Shown piece by piece: positions 34,574-48,900 of a DNA stretch of 64,000 nt. Position 1 is the first letter of the stretch. Every line of letters begins with the position of its first letter. This DNA is from Beroe forskalii (Eukaryota > Ctenophora > Nuda > Beroida > Beroidae), in the NCBI GenBank assembly GCA_011033025.1, contig WFMF01000025.1, positions 607,018 to 671,017 on the forward strand, written 5' to 3'. A program made the translations under genes and the position numbers. The notes under the pieces were generated by a model. The model ran no database searches. It worked only from the letters and a program-made list of their open reading frames with translations, and was not told where the DNA came from.

Positions 34574-34959
34574 TCACCGTTACGTTCGATCATGCTGACT
34601 TCGATATAAAGGTTTCTTGATCAATCACACCGAAAATTTTGTATTTAATTTTTTGAGCAAGTGAATTTGTCAGTCAAATCAAGACCTTAGATTTACTCAT
34701 TGAATTAATAACTTATTATGATTGATTAATTGGTTGACAGTTTTGATATATTCGAATTATTATAATTCTACATTTTCAATTTCAATTTTTGATAAAACGA
34801 GTATTCATCATTGACTGCTGTGATATGAAAATTAAGATGATTTTCAGTCTGCTATTGAATAATTGAATATTTGGGGAGGGGTCGTGTCACTCCTCGGGAG
34901 TTTTAGCTTTTTATAACAAAACATTGGATGTTGAGGGTGAAAGGGAGTGAAAGGGAGTG

Positions 34960-35151
34960 TCTTGAATTTTGGGGCGTAGCGCGTTACGCCGCGCTTGGGT
35001 ACTTTTTCAGTTTTTCACGGCGCGTGATAGCGCGCAAATGTGCTGTTACAAGTGTACTATGAGTATGATTTGCTTCCATAGAATGTACATTGCACGTTGT
35101 AACGCGCCGCGAAAAAGTACCGAAGCGCGGCGTATTACGCCGCACCTCCAA
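34960..35151. mobile_element. CpG-rich foldback element
   Basis: Arms read tcttg...cgttacgccgcgcttgg-gtactttttc on the left and gaaaaagtaccgaagcgcgg, cgtattacgccgc on the right. About 190 bp in all, no frame. Confidence 0.75.
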
Positions 35152-35310
35152 GACCGAAGGTCGAGACACCAGGGTAACACTAACACGTAATTTTGTGCTA
35201 TGTTTTCGATCAATGAACTCATATCACGTTCATGTCATCTTTAAGTAAAATCTGAAGCTGATTCTTATTTTTTGTACTCTGCCGTTTTTATATGCCCACG
35301 TTTGGGTAAA

Positions 35311-35392
35311 AGGGTCACAAGGACAAAAGAGTTGTGATTGTGAATCTTGTCCAATGCTGATTCACAACTCTTGTGAGACCCTTTTTGCCCCG
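35311..35392. repeat. Small foldback repeat
   Basis: agggtcacaagg...gagttgtga pairs with ttcacaactcttgtgagaccct. Confidence 0.75.
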
Positions 35393-36970
35393 GCCCCAGC
35401 TTTGTGATCGGCATATTTAGACCCCGATCAGTTGCCAGACGCTGCCCAATAAATACAAGGATTAGGCCACACCTTCATCTTCGTACTAACGTCTGTAGTG
35501 CACGTACTTAAGAGTACATTCCATAGAACCATGAGACACAGGAATCTATGATATGGAGGTCACGGATTAAACGTAGACGTCGTTTAGAAGCTTAAATTAT
35601 GAGCTTCAATCCGCCTAGTATCCCCGCACGACCATATGATATCCTAGTGCAGTGCGCCAGTGCATATTGGAAACATTTAGACATTTGTGCGTATACATAC
35701 ATAATTAGTTGCTTGTCTTATCCTCGATTACCTAATATTAATAGCAGAATATAATCTTAAAAAATACTGTCTGATCCGATATCTACTCGCGATCACTATC
35801 TTATGTTTTTCTTGCAGCCATGTGTGTCACACACATTGATATAAACGCACGAAATATTGTCACACGTTGTTTTACCGTCGCGAAAAACGCATCACGTGCC
35901 CGTTGCCATGACAACCCGTGACCCCCGGACTGAACGCGTCGTATACAAATCACGACACGTGGTACTATCTGCTGATCACGTGACATATCCACGACTTTCC
36001 TGATTGGCTGATCCTCCATTAGTTAACTGGTGCATGTTGTGAGCTGACCGCCTAGGAGGACCTAGTCACAGTGTGTTGTAACATGTGCTGTTGTTGGTTC
36101 GCTCAGAGGAGGCCTGCTCTCAGGGGGTACCCCCTGGCTAGATTCATCCCTCCAGGGAGCTGCTGAGGTGATCCAGGTGGCTCAGGGAAAATATAGCAAC
36201 CGGAACAGAGCCAGTCAGAAGCTTTAGCCGGGAATTTATGTGCGCCGTGTGATGGAATTTTTGTAGAATATTTGTGAATTTATGTGTGGCGTACAAATTT
36301 TGAGTATTTTTGGTTGCAATTGCATGGAGTTGGTTGAATATTGATTTAAAGTCAGGATCAGATATAGTCAAACTTTCAGGGAATTTGTGCCGTGAGCGTT
36401 TTGATTTTTCTTTGTAATTTGTGAATTTATGGGTGGTACGTATCATGGCGTACGTAAAACGTGTTTTTTAGTTTCATGGAGATTCTTGGACAGGAATTGA
36501 AATTCTGATACGCAGCGGATTTTGTGCGAAAAAATTAGAAAGTTGTAAAAAAGTAAATTTTATAGTTCTGTCCATGAAATTGATCGATGAGCGATTTTAT
36601 TACAAAATCATGAATGAGGTAAGATCAGGAAAAGTTTTCTTCTCAACGTCCCAAGCCTCAGCAGCTCCCTGGACATGATTCCTATCCCGATTTCAATATT
36701 TGCAATTTGAATGCTTGATTACTGAATAATTTTATGGAATGCGTAGAATGCAAATCAGCTTTTTGTGCAATACTGACGCAATTTTGGCCATGGAACGTCA
36801 TTTCCATCTCCTCTTCAAATAATGTCTGTGTGAATACAAAGCATTCCTCAATAGAATCCTCAGACCATTCCTCAATTATATCCTCAGACGTACAGACTTA
36901 GTTTTCATCCTCAAACAATTTCCCGATTCCATTCTCAGTCTATTCCCCAATCCTCATTGCCCTATCTCAG
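35393..36970. other. Spacer between the TRIR-like and GLIS-like genes
   Basis: Mostly unique sequence, possibly including the GLIS promoter or 5' exons. A near-match to an RFX X-box (gttgccatgacaac) is at 35902-35915. A duplicated aatttgtgaatttatg phrase occurs around 36260-36430. No coding exon can be supported. Confidence 0.4.
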
Positions 36971-36984
36971 CAGTTCGGTGAGAG

Positions 36985-39900
36985 ATGATAGACTCCAAAG
37001 CAGACAAGGACAACACGGTCTCTTCAACCACTGACATTCCATGGCCAGCGCCTCAAACTTTACAGGTAACAGTGAAGCACGCGACTTGCTATCGATTCAC
37101 CTTGTCCGATGATATCAGAATTGAAAATCTGAAGCAAGCCGCTTCTCAATCGGACCTTTCAGCAATTCACCATTCCGTACAAAGTCTTACCTCTCATGGA
37201 TGGCACCTGTTCTTATGACAAATTTATCATTCTTAAGCCGATCTCCCACTCTTAGATCGATCACTCAAAAGATCAGATTGTCCAAATTTCTTTCTTCTCT
37301 AACCCCTCCCCTCTCTAACCCCCTCCTCCCCCAGAACCCCCAGCAGTGGAGCTGCTCCACTACCTGCCAGACACCTCCTCCCTCATGCACCACCACCTCT
37401 CTCTCTAACAACCCTTCCTCCTCTCTAACCCCTCCTCTCTAACCCCTCCCTTCGTCCTCTAACCACCCCTCTCTCTAACCCCTCCTATCTAACCCCTCCC
37501 TCTCTAACAACTCCCTCCTCTCTAACCCCCTCTCTCTAACAACCCCCTCTCTAACCCCCTCTCTCTAACACCCTCGTCCCTCTAACCACACCCTCTCTCT
37601 AACCCCCTCCTCTCTAACAACCCCTCCTCTCTCTAACCCCCTCCTCTCTAACCCCCTCCTTCTCTAACCCTCCTCTCTCTAACCACCTCCTCACTCTCTA
37701 ACCCCCTCCTTTCTCTAACAACCCTCCCCCTTCTCTAACCCCCTCCTCTCTAACAACCCTCCCCCTTCTCTAACCCCCCCCCTTCTAACCCCATCCTCTC
37801 AACTCCCCTCCTCTCTCTAACCCCTCCACTTCTCTCTAACCCCCCTCCTCTCTAACCCCCTCTCTCTAACCCCCTCCTCTCTCTAACCCCCTAACCCTCT
37901 CTCTCTAACTCCTCCTCTAACCCTCCTCTAACTCACCTCCTCTCTCTCTAAACCTCCCCAAGACCCTCATGGAACTCCATCTAACAACCTCCTCCTCTAA
38001 CATCACCCTCTCTCAGGATGGAAACCAGGATCCGCCGTTAGAGAATCCTGCTCTCCTGCACAGCCCCCTCCCTTGATGGGTCCCCTCTAACCCCTCCTCT
38101 CTCTAAGAGACAGGTTCCTCCCCCTCTAACCCCCTCCTTCTGGGTGAGACAGGTTCCAGCGCTGTTTAACCCCCCTCTCTCTAGTAGGTTCCAGCGCTGT
38201 TTAATATGTATTTTTTGAATAAGGCACCCCCTCCTCTCTCTCTAACCCCTCTTTAGTATTTTCCTTCAGAAGCAAATAAGTGGTATTTTTGGCGATTTTC
38301 GCACATACTTCGCAGATAATGAGAAACCACCTCCGTAGAGCTGTTGCCGCTTTACGGATCTGTAAAATACTGGAACTTTATAACCAACAAATCTTCTAAA
38401 ACATGCCACATTCCCCTATAATATTGCCAACAACAGTACTTACTCACCTTTCAGAGGGCGTAGCGCCGCGTGGTTTTCGGCGATTTTTAGTAACCCTTCG
38501 GCGATTTTTGTACGTATTTAGTAACCCTTCACTCTTCAGTTGATAAAAACAACCCAGCGGCAAAGGGTGAGCAAACTTGGATGTTTATTAAAATGGCGAA
38601 TCGTGGAGGTCTTTTTCGCTTTTGGTGACTCAAAAAATACTGGAACTTTATAATCAACAAATTTAAAACAGTCCGGCAATAAGACTCACGTTTCAGAGGG
38701 TGTGGCACCGCGTGGTGAGGTCGTGGCCCCCAGACATGACGGGTATTCGGCAGTGTTTCTAACTCCCGATACTCCGAGTGCAGAACAGTTCTATCTTCCT
38801 GATAAGGTATTTATTCTGATCAGAAGAATTCAAATACCGAGCTTTTTGACTAAGTTGAATCTGAAATGATCATTAGATTTACTGGTTAAGTATCTCAAAC
38901 ACCGTCTATAATGGTCGAACGGACGACTGAGAGCAATTTTTGGGACCGAGGCCTCGTTGAAATTTTTTCGCCTCGGTAAAAAAGTAAAAAACCGAAGCCG
39001 AAGACTCGGTTGTTCCTTGTATCGTCCAATCACCACCCACCAAATTGATGACGTCACTTGTTTCGTCCAATCACAACCCCACAAACTTGATGCAACAACC
39101 AATCACAACCCACCAAATTGACAACATCGCCCCCAGGATGAGAACTGTAAGAAAGTGGTTTCTGTTCCCAACATTTTCTACGGAGCAGTGTCTGACCCGT
39201 CCCTCCAGAGTGAAGAGACGGTCAGCAGGAAGAGACACCTCACTTCCTGCAACATTCAGGTAAATCGCGGTGGAACATTTCACCATTTCTTTAAATTCAT
39301 CGGTTTTTGAAGGGGACAAAAAGCATTCCATGCTACCAACCATGGCCCGGGTATCCCTCTCTGGGCCTATAATTCAATTGCTGATTGAACCTGAGCAGTG
39401 AGCACCATTCAGGTTAAACGGGTGCAGCTCTATATCTTCAAATTCATTGGTTTCGAAGGGGACAAAAACGGAAAACATTCCACGTCCGACTCCCCATTAA
39501 AGCACTCAATTTAACCCTTGATCAATGATCATCCCTGAGATGATACCATCTGCGTTGTGACTTCTCACGCTACTCAATTCATTGACGATCTGCATTCAGT
39601 AGACTATTCTTCCGTAGTTGGCTGACACCTAGATGATGTCATCACTTTAAAATGACATCATCACTTTATCACTTAATTAAAGAGCTGCCACCTACTATAA
39701 TCACTAATGAGCGAACAAGTGCTACAATTTAATGGGAAAGATCAAGGAACTACCAGGAGCTGCTAAACACACTAATTAGAAAGCAGGGAAGGTCTACTAC
39801 CACCCTGTTATAATGTCATGGTGCTTGTCGTTACCTAGCAACCTGGGGTTGCTTAGCAACCAGAGTGGCAGGTGTCGGTTGTCGTTGGTAACTTATTACT

Positions 39901-42900
39901 ATTAGCCGCAGTGTGATATACTAATTAATCACTGAGTACTCAGTCTCGTCAATGGTCAGACTCATTCATGATGGCACGAAGCTAATTAAGTGATTAGTGG
40001 GGATTATTAAAGTAGCCAGAGTCAGGATAAGCCATGGTCGGTGGTGTGAAGGATGGAAAGATGGTCGGGGTTAGGAGATGTCAGGGTTGAAATGATAAAG
40101 GGCTAGAAGAACTCAGAGTACAATGGGTCCGAAAGGACGGTGCGAATGGATATTTTTGAGATTTTTGTCTGATTATACTAGTCGAGCTACCATTCCTCCA
40201 CTTTATCCTACCTGATTTTGTGTCTTGAAAATGCAACCTTAAACTTAACTGGGAACGGCAGCATAGTTCACAGTTCACACTTTCATGATTTGAAATTATG
40301 TCTGAATAACAACCGTTGTTATTTATAGAAAATCTTCAGGCGTAAATCACAACAATCGACTACCTGATCAACATGCTCTACCCGAACCAGCCTGTACCAT
40401 GCATGCCATTGAGAAATGACTGCCATTCATAAAATGAATTTACGAAAGACCCACCCCAGTACCACCCAACAGAACAGTCATTTGATTAGCCTGAAACTAA
40501 CAAGCATTTCATAAACAAGCCAACTGCTTAGCAACCGTTGCCTAGCAACCATTGCCTAGCAACCAATGCACAGCCAATGTACCTTTGCACACCTTAAGAA
40601 CCGTAGCAAAGTGCAAAAATATACCAAGAAAATTTAAATAGTTACTTTAAGAGAAAAAAACAATTAATGATGATAATTTAACTTTCCCTTCAGATCACAG
40701 AAGCTGATAGCAGTACTTTTGTTGTGGAGGAAACCATCAACAAACGGGTCACAGAACACCACAAACTCTATGGTAACCATGGTAGCCATGGTAACAAGGT
40801 GTACCGGTGCAGATGGACGGGTTGTGAGAGACCATTCAACTCGCAGGAACATTTCGTCAGACACATAGAAAAGGTTCGTTAGAACATCCTGAATTCTGAT
40901 TTCATGAAGGATGAAACTTTGAATCAGAATGCCCAGCCATTCGGGCTTATGGAAGGAGAAAGATATCAGTGTTTTCTGTCTACCCCCCTCCTCTCCAAAT
41001 ATGTTTATGACTAAACTACCAAACTGCCCTGTCGAAAGCAGGGTATTTTGGCAGCTATATCTAAAATATAATGATCAATGATCATGTATATTGTATGATC
41101 ATTAAACTCTCGATTGCCTGCGCAGGTGCACGTGGACCAGAAGAAGGGAGACGAGTTTACCTGTTACTGGGCGAACTGCTGTCGGAGGACAAAGCCCTTC
41201 AACGCCCGGTACAAACTCCTCATTCACATGAGAGTGCACAGCGGCGAGAAACCCAACAAGTGCACGGTGAGTGGGTTCCTTGATCGGGTCTTAAAAGAGC
41301 GCTGATAGTAATAAGGGTGTGAGTGGATTCTTTGATTCTTCTTTTAAGTCTCCGTAGGACTTAAGAGACTTTAGATTGGGCTACTCAGAAAGGTTACTGA
41401 GAAACCTGGAATGGGGCCAGATTGGATCAGTTCTCAGTACCATGCTTGGCTTGGCAACAGTAAGTACCATGGTATGCTAGTTGCCATGGCAACAGTAAGT
41501 ACCACGGTATTCAGGTATCCCCATATTAAGTTGGGTCCTGTTGTCGCGTGCGCGCCATTACTCCTCTAATTGAGTGGCAAGTAACACCCTCTCAGTTACT
41601 TAGACATTGGAGAGATAGAAAACATCCAGGCGTCGTCTTTGAAAATTAGGCAGGATGACATGATCAAACCTACATCTAAAACCTTGATAATGACACTACT
41701 CCAACCACCTCTAGTTCCTCTCCGACTTAATTTTACAACCAGAGCCTGAATGATAGTGAATAATGGCTTGTAGACAGGCTTCAAGTGGATAATTAATAGC
41801 TTATTTACAGACAGTCAAGTAGATAATTAATAACTTGTTCTACCTTGGATCAAACAGTCCGAGCAAAGTATGAAAAACTTGGCAATAACATTGGTTCTTC
41901 AAAGAATCAACCTTGATTCCAACTTCCAAGCTGCTATAAAATGTTGGTGTACTGAAATGTGAGAAAAGCAGCAAAACTCAACCACCGATTAATCCCTGTT
42001 ACCCCATTGCAGTACATCGGGTGCCCCAAAGCGTTCAGCCGGTTAGAGAACCTGAAAATACACCTCCGTTCCCACACTGGGGAACGCCCCTACCTGTGCA
42101 CCCAAGCAGGGTGCATGAAGAGCTTCAGCAACTCATCGGACAGGGCGAAACACTTGAGGACTCATCAGGATACCGTGAGTATGGAAAGGAACAGAAGTTA
42201 CTTTGACAACCCTATGGTTACATGGTTACCGATAATTCACAAACCGTTACCATGGCAACCCTATAGTTACCATGGCGATGTTTCAGAAGCCCTACGCGTG
42301 TCAGGTGCCAGGCTGTTTGAAGCGGTACACAGACCCCTCCTCTCTCAGAAAGCACGCCAAAGCTCACTCGAACAAGGAGTGCTCTCCCTCCAAAAAGGTG
42401 GGAAATATCCGTCAACCGGGGCACTGCATGGTAATCAAGTAATCCAACAGTCTTGAAAAATACAGACATTGGATTGTATTGTTTAATTCTGCTCGTAATC
42501 TAATTAGTATTAAGATATGCTGGCCCTCTAACTCTTAATCTTACCACCTCTAAGCAAGCAATTATTGTCTCAGATTCCTCAATCGAAAGAAAACGAAGAA
42601 ACGCTCTGGACACCAGAAAATCTCCCATCCTTTGAACCAAGGAATTTCAAGACCATGGACCAAAGTAAGTTTGACGGGAAATGAAATGGCTTGAAATTCA
42701 AGACGACGAATCAAAAGGAATTTCAATGATGCAATTGTTGTCAATTCAGTGTAAGTGATAGCGCAAAACACTCCGAAATTTGGAGGGTTCCCCGCCAAAA
42801 AAGAGCGCGCGACGGAGGGTAAAATCTTACCATGATTTTGACATTTATTTTGAAGCTTTAAGAATTTTCCTTCTAATTACAACTCCCTCAGCGCCGTTCT

Positions 42901-45900
42901 ACCTGGACACGACCTACACTCACGCAGCTCTGGGTGGTCTGTACGACACCACCAGCTACATGTATACCTCCCCCTTCAGCCAGCCCATGGATAACAAGGT
43001 ATCTTTTGAGACCTGGCCTTATCGTTGGACAACAAGGTATCTTTTGTAGACTTGTATTATGCCACATTTCGTCATTCCAATTCCATCTATCTGTCCATAT
43101 AATATTCCGAGCTGTTCCCTCGCTCAGCGCGGGCATTTAAACCTTAGTTGTAGTGAACTCACGTTCCAATCATCTTTTAGTGAATGTTTGTGAACGTCAG
43201 TGAACGTTCATAATTGAGGAACAATTTTCTGCTGAAGTATGTTATAAAGTAACGCCCAGGAAACAAACTTCATGTTCCAAACGGCTAACTATAGGAATGA
43301 TTTCAGTTTCATAATCTCAGTTTGATCCAACTAAGAAAATGCTGCTTTCAGAATATTGAATTTCGGCCATTTTCACGATTTACAGCCTCTTGAAAAATGG
43401 GCTTTTTCGTCAACAATTGGCCACAAGGACCCAAAATAAGGCTGAAAACTGCTTTTCCCACTGATTTCCAGAGAGTGCATTAGGACCAAATAAGGATGCA
43501 TTTTTACGCAGAGTTATCCCCAAGTCCAAGTATGTCAGAGAATTTTCTGAATTTTGATCAGTGTCTGGCCGGGGGGTCATCCTAATAAACTTACTAGTTA
43601 ACTCATGAAATTTTGCAGGTCAGTACAGTTTGACTCAACTAAGAAAATGCTGCTTTCAGAATTTTGAATTTCGACCATTTTCACGATTTACAGCCTCTCA
43701 AAAACCCAATTTTTGGCCTAGAAATGGACTTCTTCGGTTATAATTGTCCACAGGGACCAAATATAAGGCTGAAAACTGCTTTTTCCCATGTGACTGATTT
43801 CCAGAGAGTGCACTAGAACCAAATAATGATGCATTTTTACGCAGAGTATTCCCCAAGTCCAAGTATGTCGGAGAATTTTCTGAATTTTGATCAGTGTCTG
43901 GCCGGGGGGGTCATCCTAATAAACTTACTAGTTAACTCATGAAATTTTGCAGGTCAGTACAGTTTGACCCAACTAAGAAAATGCTGCTTTCAGAATTTTG
44001 AATTTCGACCATTTTCATGATTTACAGCCTCTCGGAAAGCCCCATCTTTGGGCTAAAAATGGACTTTTTCGTCTACAATTGGCCACAAGGACCAAAAATA
44101 AGGCTGAAGCATGCTTTTTCCCATGTGACTGATTTCCAGAGAGTGCACTAGAACCAAATACTGATGCATTTTTAACCATAATTATCCCCAAGTCCAAGTA
44201 TGTCGGAGAATTTTCTGAATTTTGATCAGTGTCTGGCCGGGGGGGGGTCGTCCTAATAAACTTACTAGTTAACTCATGAAATTTTGCAGGTCAGTACAGT
44301 TTGACCCAACTAAGAAAATGCTGCTTTCAGAATTTTGAATTTCGACCATTTTCACGATTTGCAGCCTCTCGAAAACCCCCATTTTTGGGCTAAAAATGGA
44401 CTTTTTCGTCTATAATGGGCCAAAAATAAGGCTGAAAACTGCTTTTTCCCATGTGACTGATTTCCAGAGAGTGCACAAGAACCAAATAATGATGCATTTT
44501 TAACCATAATTATCCCCAAGTCCAAGTATGTCCGAGAATTTTCTGATCAGCTTGTCTGGCCGGAGGGGGGGGGGTCGTCCTAATAAACTTACTAGTTAAC
44601 TCATGAAATTTTGCAGGTCAGTACAGTTTGACCCAACTAAGAAAATGCTGCTTTCAGAATTTTGAATTTCGACCATTTTCACGATTTACAGCCTCTCGGA
44701 AAGCCCCATCTTTGGGCTAAAAATGGACTTTTTCGTCTACAATTGGCCACAAGGACCAAAAATAAGGCTGAAGCATGCTTTTTCCCATGTGACTGATTTC
44801 CAGAGAGTGCACTAGAACCAAATAATGATGCATTTTTACGCAGAGTATTCCCCAAGTCCAAGTATGTCGGAGAATTTTCTGAATTTTGATCAGTATCTCG
44901 CCGGGGGGGGTCGTCTAATAAACTTACTAGTTAACTCATGAAATTTTGCAGGTCAGTACAGTTTGATCCAACTAAGAAAATGCTGCTTTCAGAATTTTGA
45001 ATTTCGACCATTTTCACGATTTACAGCCTCTCGGAAAGCCCCATCTTTGGCTAAAAATGGACTTTTTCGTCTATAATGGGCCACAAGGACCAAAAATAAG
45101 CTTGAAAACTGCTTTTTCCCATGTGACTGATTTCCAGAGAGTGCACTAGAACCAAATAATGATGCATTTTTAACCATAATTACCCTTAAGTCCAAGTATG
45201 TCCGAGAATTTTCTGAATTTTGATCAGTGTCTGGCCGGAGGGGGGGTCGTCCTATTAAACTTACTAGTTAACTCATGAAATTTTGCAGGTCAGTACAGTT
45301 TGATCCAACTAAGAAAATGCTGCTTTCAGAATTTTGAATTTCGACCATTTTCACGATTTACAGCCTCGAAAAACCCCCATTTCTGGGCTAAAATGGACTT
45401 TTCGTCTATAATGGGCCACAAGGACCAAAAAATAAGGCTGAAAACTTCTTTTTCCCATGTGACTGATTTCAGAGAGTGCACTAGAACCAAATACTGATGC
45501 ATTTTTTAACCATAATTATCCCTAAGTCCAAGTATGTCCGAGAATTTTCTGAATTTTGATCAGTGTCTGGCCGGAGGGGGGGTCGTCTAATAAACTTACT
45601 AGTTAACTCATGAAATTTTGCAGGTCAGTACAGTTTGATCCAACTAAGAAAATGCTGCTTTCACAATTTTGAATTTCGACCATTTTCGATATAGCCTTTC
45701 GAAAACCCCCATTTTTGGGCTAAAAATGGACTTTTTCGTCTATAATGGGCCACAAGGACCAAAAATAAGGCTGAAAACTTCTTTTTCCCATGTGACTGAT
45801 TTCCAAGTCTGACACGTCACTGACTTGTGTCAGTGATGTGTCAGACTTGTGTCAGTGATGTGTCAGACTTGTGTCAGTGATGTGTCAGACTTGTGTCAGT

Positions 45901-48900
45901 GATGTGTCAGTGATGTGTCAGACTTGTGTCAGACTTGTGTCAGTGATGTGTCAGACTTGTGTCAGTGATGTGTCAGACTTGTGTCAGTGATGTGTCAGAC
46001 TTGTGTCAGTGATGTGTCAGACTTGTGTCAGTGATGTGTCAGACTTGTGTCAGTGATGTGAACCATGCCGGTCTTCATTTCTGAGGAATTTGCACGCCAT
46101 CCATGGACGTCCTAAGAAAGACATACCATACTTCAGAATCCCGAAATCAGCCATTTTCCGTCTGTTATTGGGGTTAAAATCGCGTTTTCGGCTTAAAACT
46201 GCCTTTTTCGCCCCTTATTGGGCGTAGATGTCTCATGGGTGGTCAAATAGAAGTGTATCTGGTCACAAATTATGCGCCTGAAACCACTGAACCAATGATA
46301 TTCGCTAGTTTTCCTTTGTTTTCCTGTAAAATCCAAAAAACCCTATTTTTACCTCTAAAAAAAGTGATCCAGGACGTTCTTCATTTCTGAGGCACCCAAG
46401 ATCCGAAATCGAAAAGCTTTGGCCGATTGAGCTGAAAATTTGCACGCCATCCATGGACGACCTAAGAAAGACATACCATACTTCAGAATCCCGAAATCAG
46501 CCATTTTCTGTCTGTTATGGGGGGTTAAAATAGCGTTTTTCGGCTTAAAAACTGCCTTTTTTCGCCCCTTATTGGGCGTAGATGTCTCATGGATGGTCAA
46601 ATAGAAGTGTATCTGGTCATAAATTATGCGCCTGAAACCACTGAACTAATGATATTCGCCAGTTTTCCTTTGTTTTCCTGTAAATTCCAAAAAAGCCTAT
46701 TTTTACCTCTCAAAACAGTGATCCAGGACGTGCTTCATTTCTGAGGCACCCGAGATCCGAAATCGAAAAGCTTTGGCCGATTGAGCTGAAAATTTGCACG
46801 CCATCCATGGACGACCTAAGAAAGACATATCATACTTCAGAATCCCGAAATCAGCCATTTTCTGTCTGTTATGGGGGGTTAAAATCGCGTTTTCGGCTTA
46901 AAAACTGCCTTTTTTCGCCCTTATTGGGCGTAGATGTCTCATGGGTGGTCAAATAGAAGTGTATCTGGTCATAAATTATGCGCCTGAAACCACTGAACCA
47001 ATGGTATTCGCCAGTTTTCCTTTGTTTTCCTGTAAAATCCAAAAAAACCCTATTTTACCTCTCAAAACAGTGATCCAGGATGTTCTTCATTTCTGAGGCA
47101 CCCAAGATCCGAAATCGAAAAGCTTTGGCTGATTGAGCTGAAAATTTGCACGCCATCCATGGACGACCTAAGAAAGACATACCATACTTCAGAATCCCAA
47201 AATCAGCCATTTTCCGTCTGTTATGGGGGGTTAAAATCGCGTTTTTGGGCTTAAAACTGCCTTTTTTCGCCCCTTATTGGGCGTAGATGTCTCATGGGTG
47301 GTCAAATAGAAGTGTATCTGGTCATAAATTATGCGCCTGAAACCACTGAACCAATGATATTCGCCAGTTTTCCTTTGTTTTCCTGTAAAATCCAAAAAAC
47401 CCTATTTTTTCCTCTCAAAACAGTGATCCAGGACGTTCTTGTTTCTGAGGCACCCAAGATCCGAAATCGAAAAGCTTTGGCCGATTGAGCTGAAAATTTG
47501 CACTTCATCCATGGACGACCTAAGAAAGACATATCATACTTCAGAATCCCGAAATCAGCCATTTTCTGTCTGTTATGGGGGTTAAAATCGCGTTTTCGGC
47601 TTAAAAACTGCCTTTTTCGCCCCTTATTGGGCGTAGATGTCTCATGGGTGGTCAAATAGAAGTGTATCTGGTCATAAATTATGCGCCTGAAACCACTGAA
47701 CCAATGGTATTCGCCAGTTTTCCTTTGTTTTCCTGTAAAATCAAAAACCCTATTTTACCTTTCAAAACAGTGATCCAGGACGTTCTTCATTTCTGAGGCA
47801 CCCAAGATCGAAATCGAAAAGCTTTGGCCGATTGAGCTGAAAATTTGCACGCCATCCATGGACGACCTAAGAAAGACATACCATACCTCAGAATCCCGAA
47901 ATCAGCCATTTTCTGTCTGTTATGGGGGTTAAAATCGCGTTTTGGGCTTAAAACGCCTTTTTTCGCCCTTATTGGGCGTAGATGTCTCATGGGTGGTCAA
48001 ATAGAAGTGTATCTGGTCATAAATTATGCGCCTGAAACCACTGAACCAATGATATTCGCTAGTTTTCCTTTGTTTTCCTGTAAAATCCAAAAAACCTATT
48101 TTTACCTCTCAAAACAGTGATCCAGGACGTTCTTCATTTCTGAGGCACCCAAGATCCGAAATCGAAAAGCTTTGGCCGATTGAGCTGAAAATTTGCACGC
48201 CATCCATGGACGACCTAAAAAAGACATACCATACTTCAGAATCCCGAAATCAGCCATTTTCCGTCTGTTATGGGGGGTTAAAATCGCGTTTTTCGGCTTA
48301 AAAACTTCCTTTTTTGGCCCCTTATTGGGCGTAGATGTCTCACGGGTGGTCAAATGGAAGTGTATCTGGTCATAAATTATGCGCCTGAAACCACTGAACC
48401 AATGATATTCGCCAGTTTTCTTTTGTTTTCCTGTAAAATTCAAAAAACCCTATTTTTACCTCTCAAAACAGTGATCCAGGCCGGTCTTCATTTCTGAGGC
48501 ACCCAAGATCCCAAATCGAAAAGCTTTGGCCGATTGAGCTGAAAATTTGCACGCCAACCATGGACGACCTAAGAAAGACATACCATACTTCAGAATCCCG
48601 AAATCAGCCATTTTCTGTCTGTTATGGGGGTTAAAATCTCGTTTTCGGCTTAAAACTGCCTTTTTGGCCCCTTATTGGACGTAGATGTCTCATGGGTGGT
48701 CAAATGGAATTGTATCTGGTCATAAATTATGCGTCTGAAACCACTGAACCAATGATATTCGCCAGTTTTCCTTTGTTTTCCTGTAAAATCCAAAAACCCC
48801 TATTTTACCTCTCAAAACAGTGATCCGGGCCGGTCTTCATTTCTGAGGCACCCAAGATCCGAAATCGAAAAGCTTTGACCGATTGAGCTGAAAATTTGCA

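Noticed and set aside
15163-45195. Recurrent 60-codon frame [15 protein letters not shown]...
   Set aside because: It tracks satellite A units, is disrupted in many copies and shows no codon-level conservation beyond that of the DNA.
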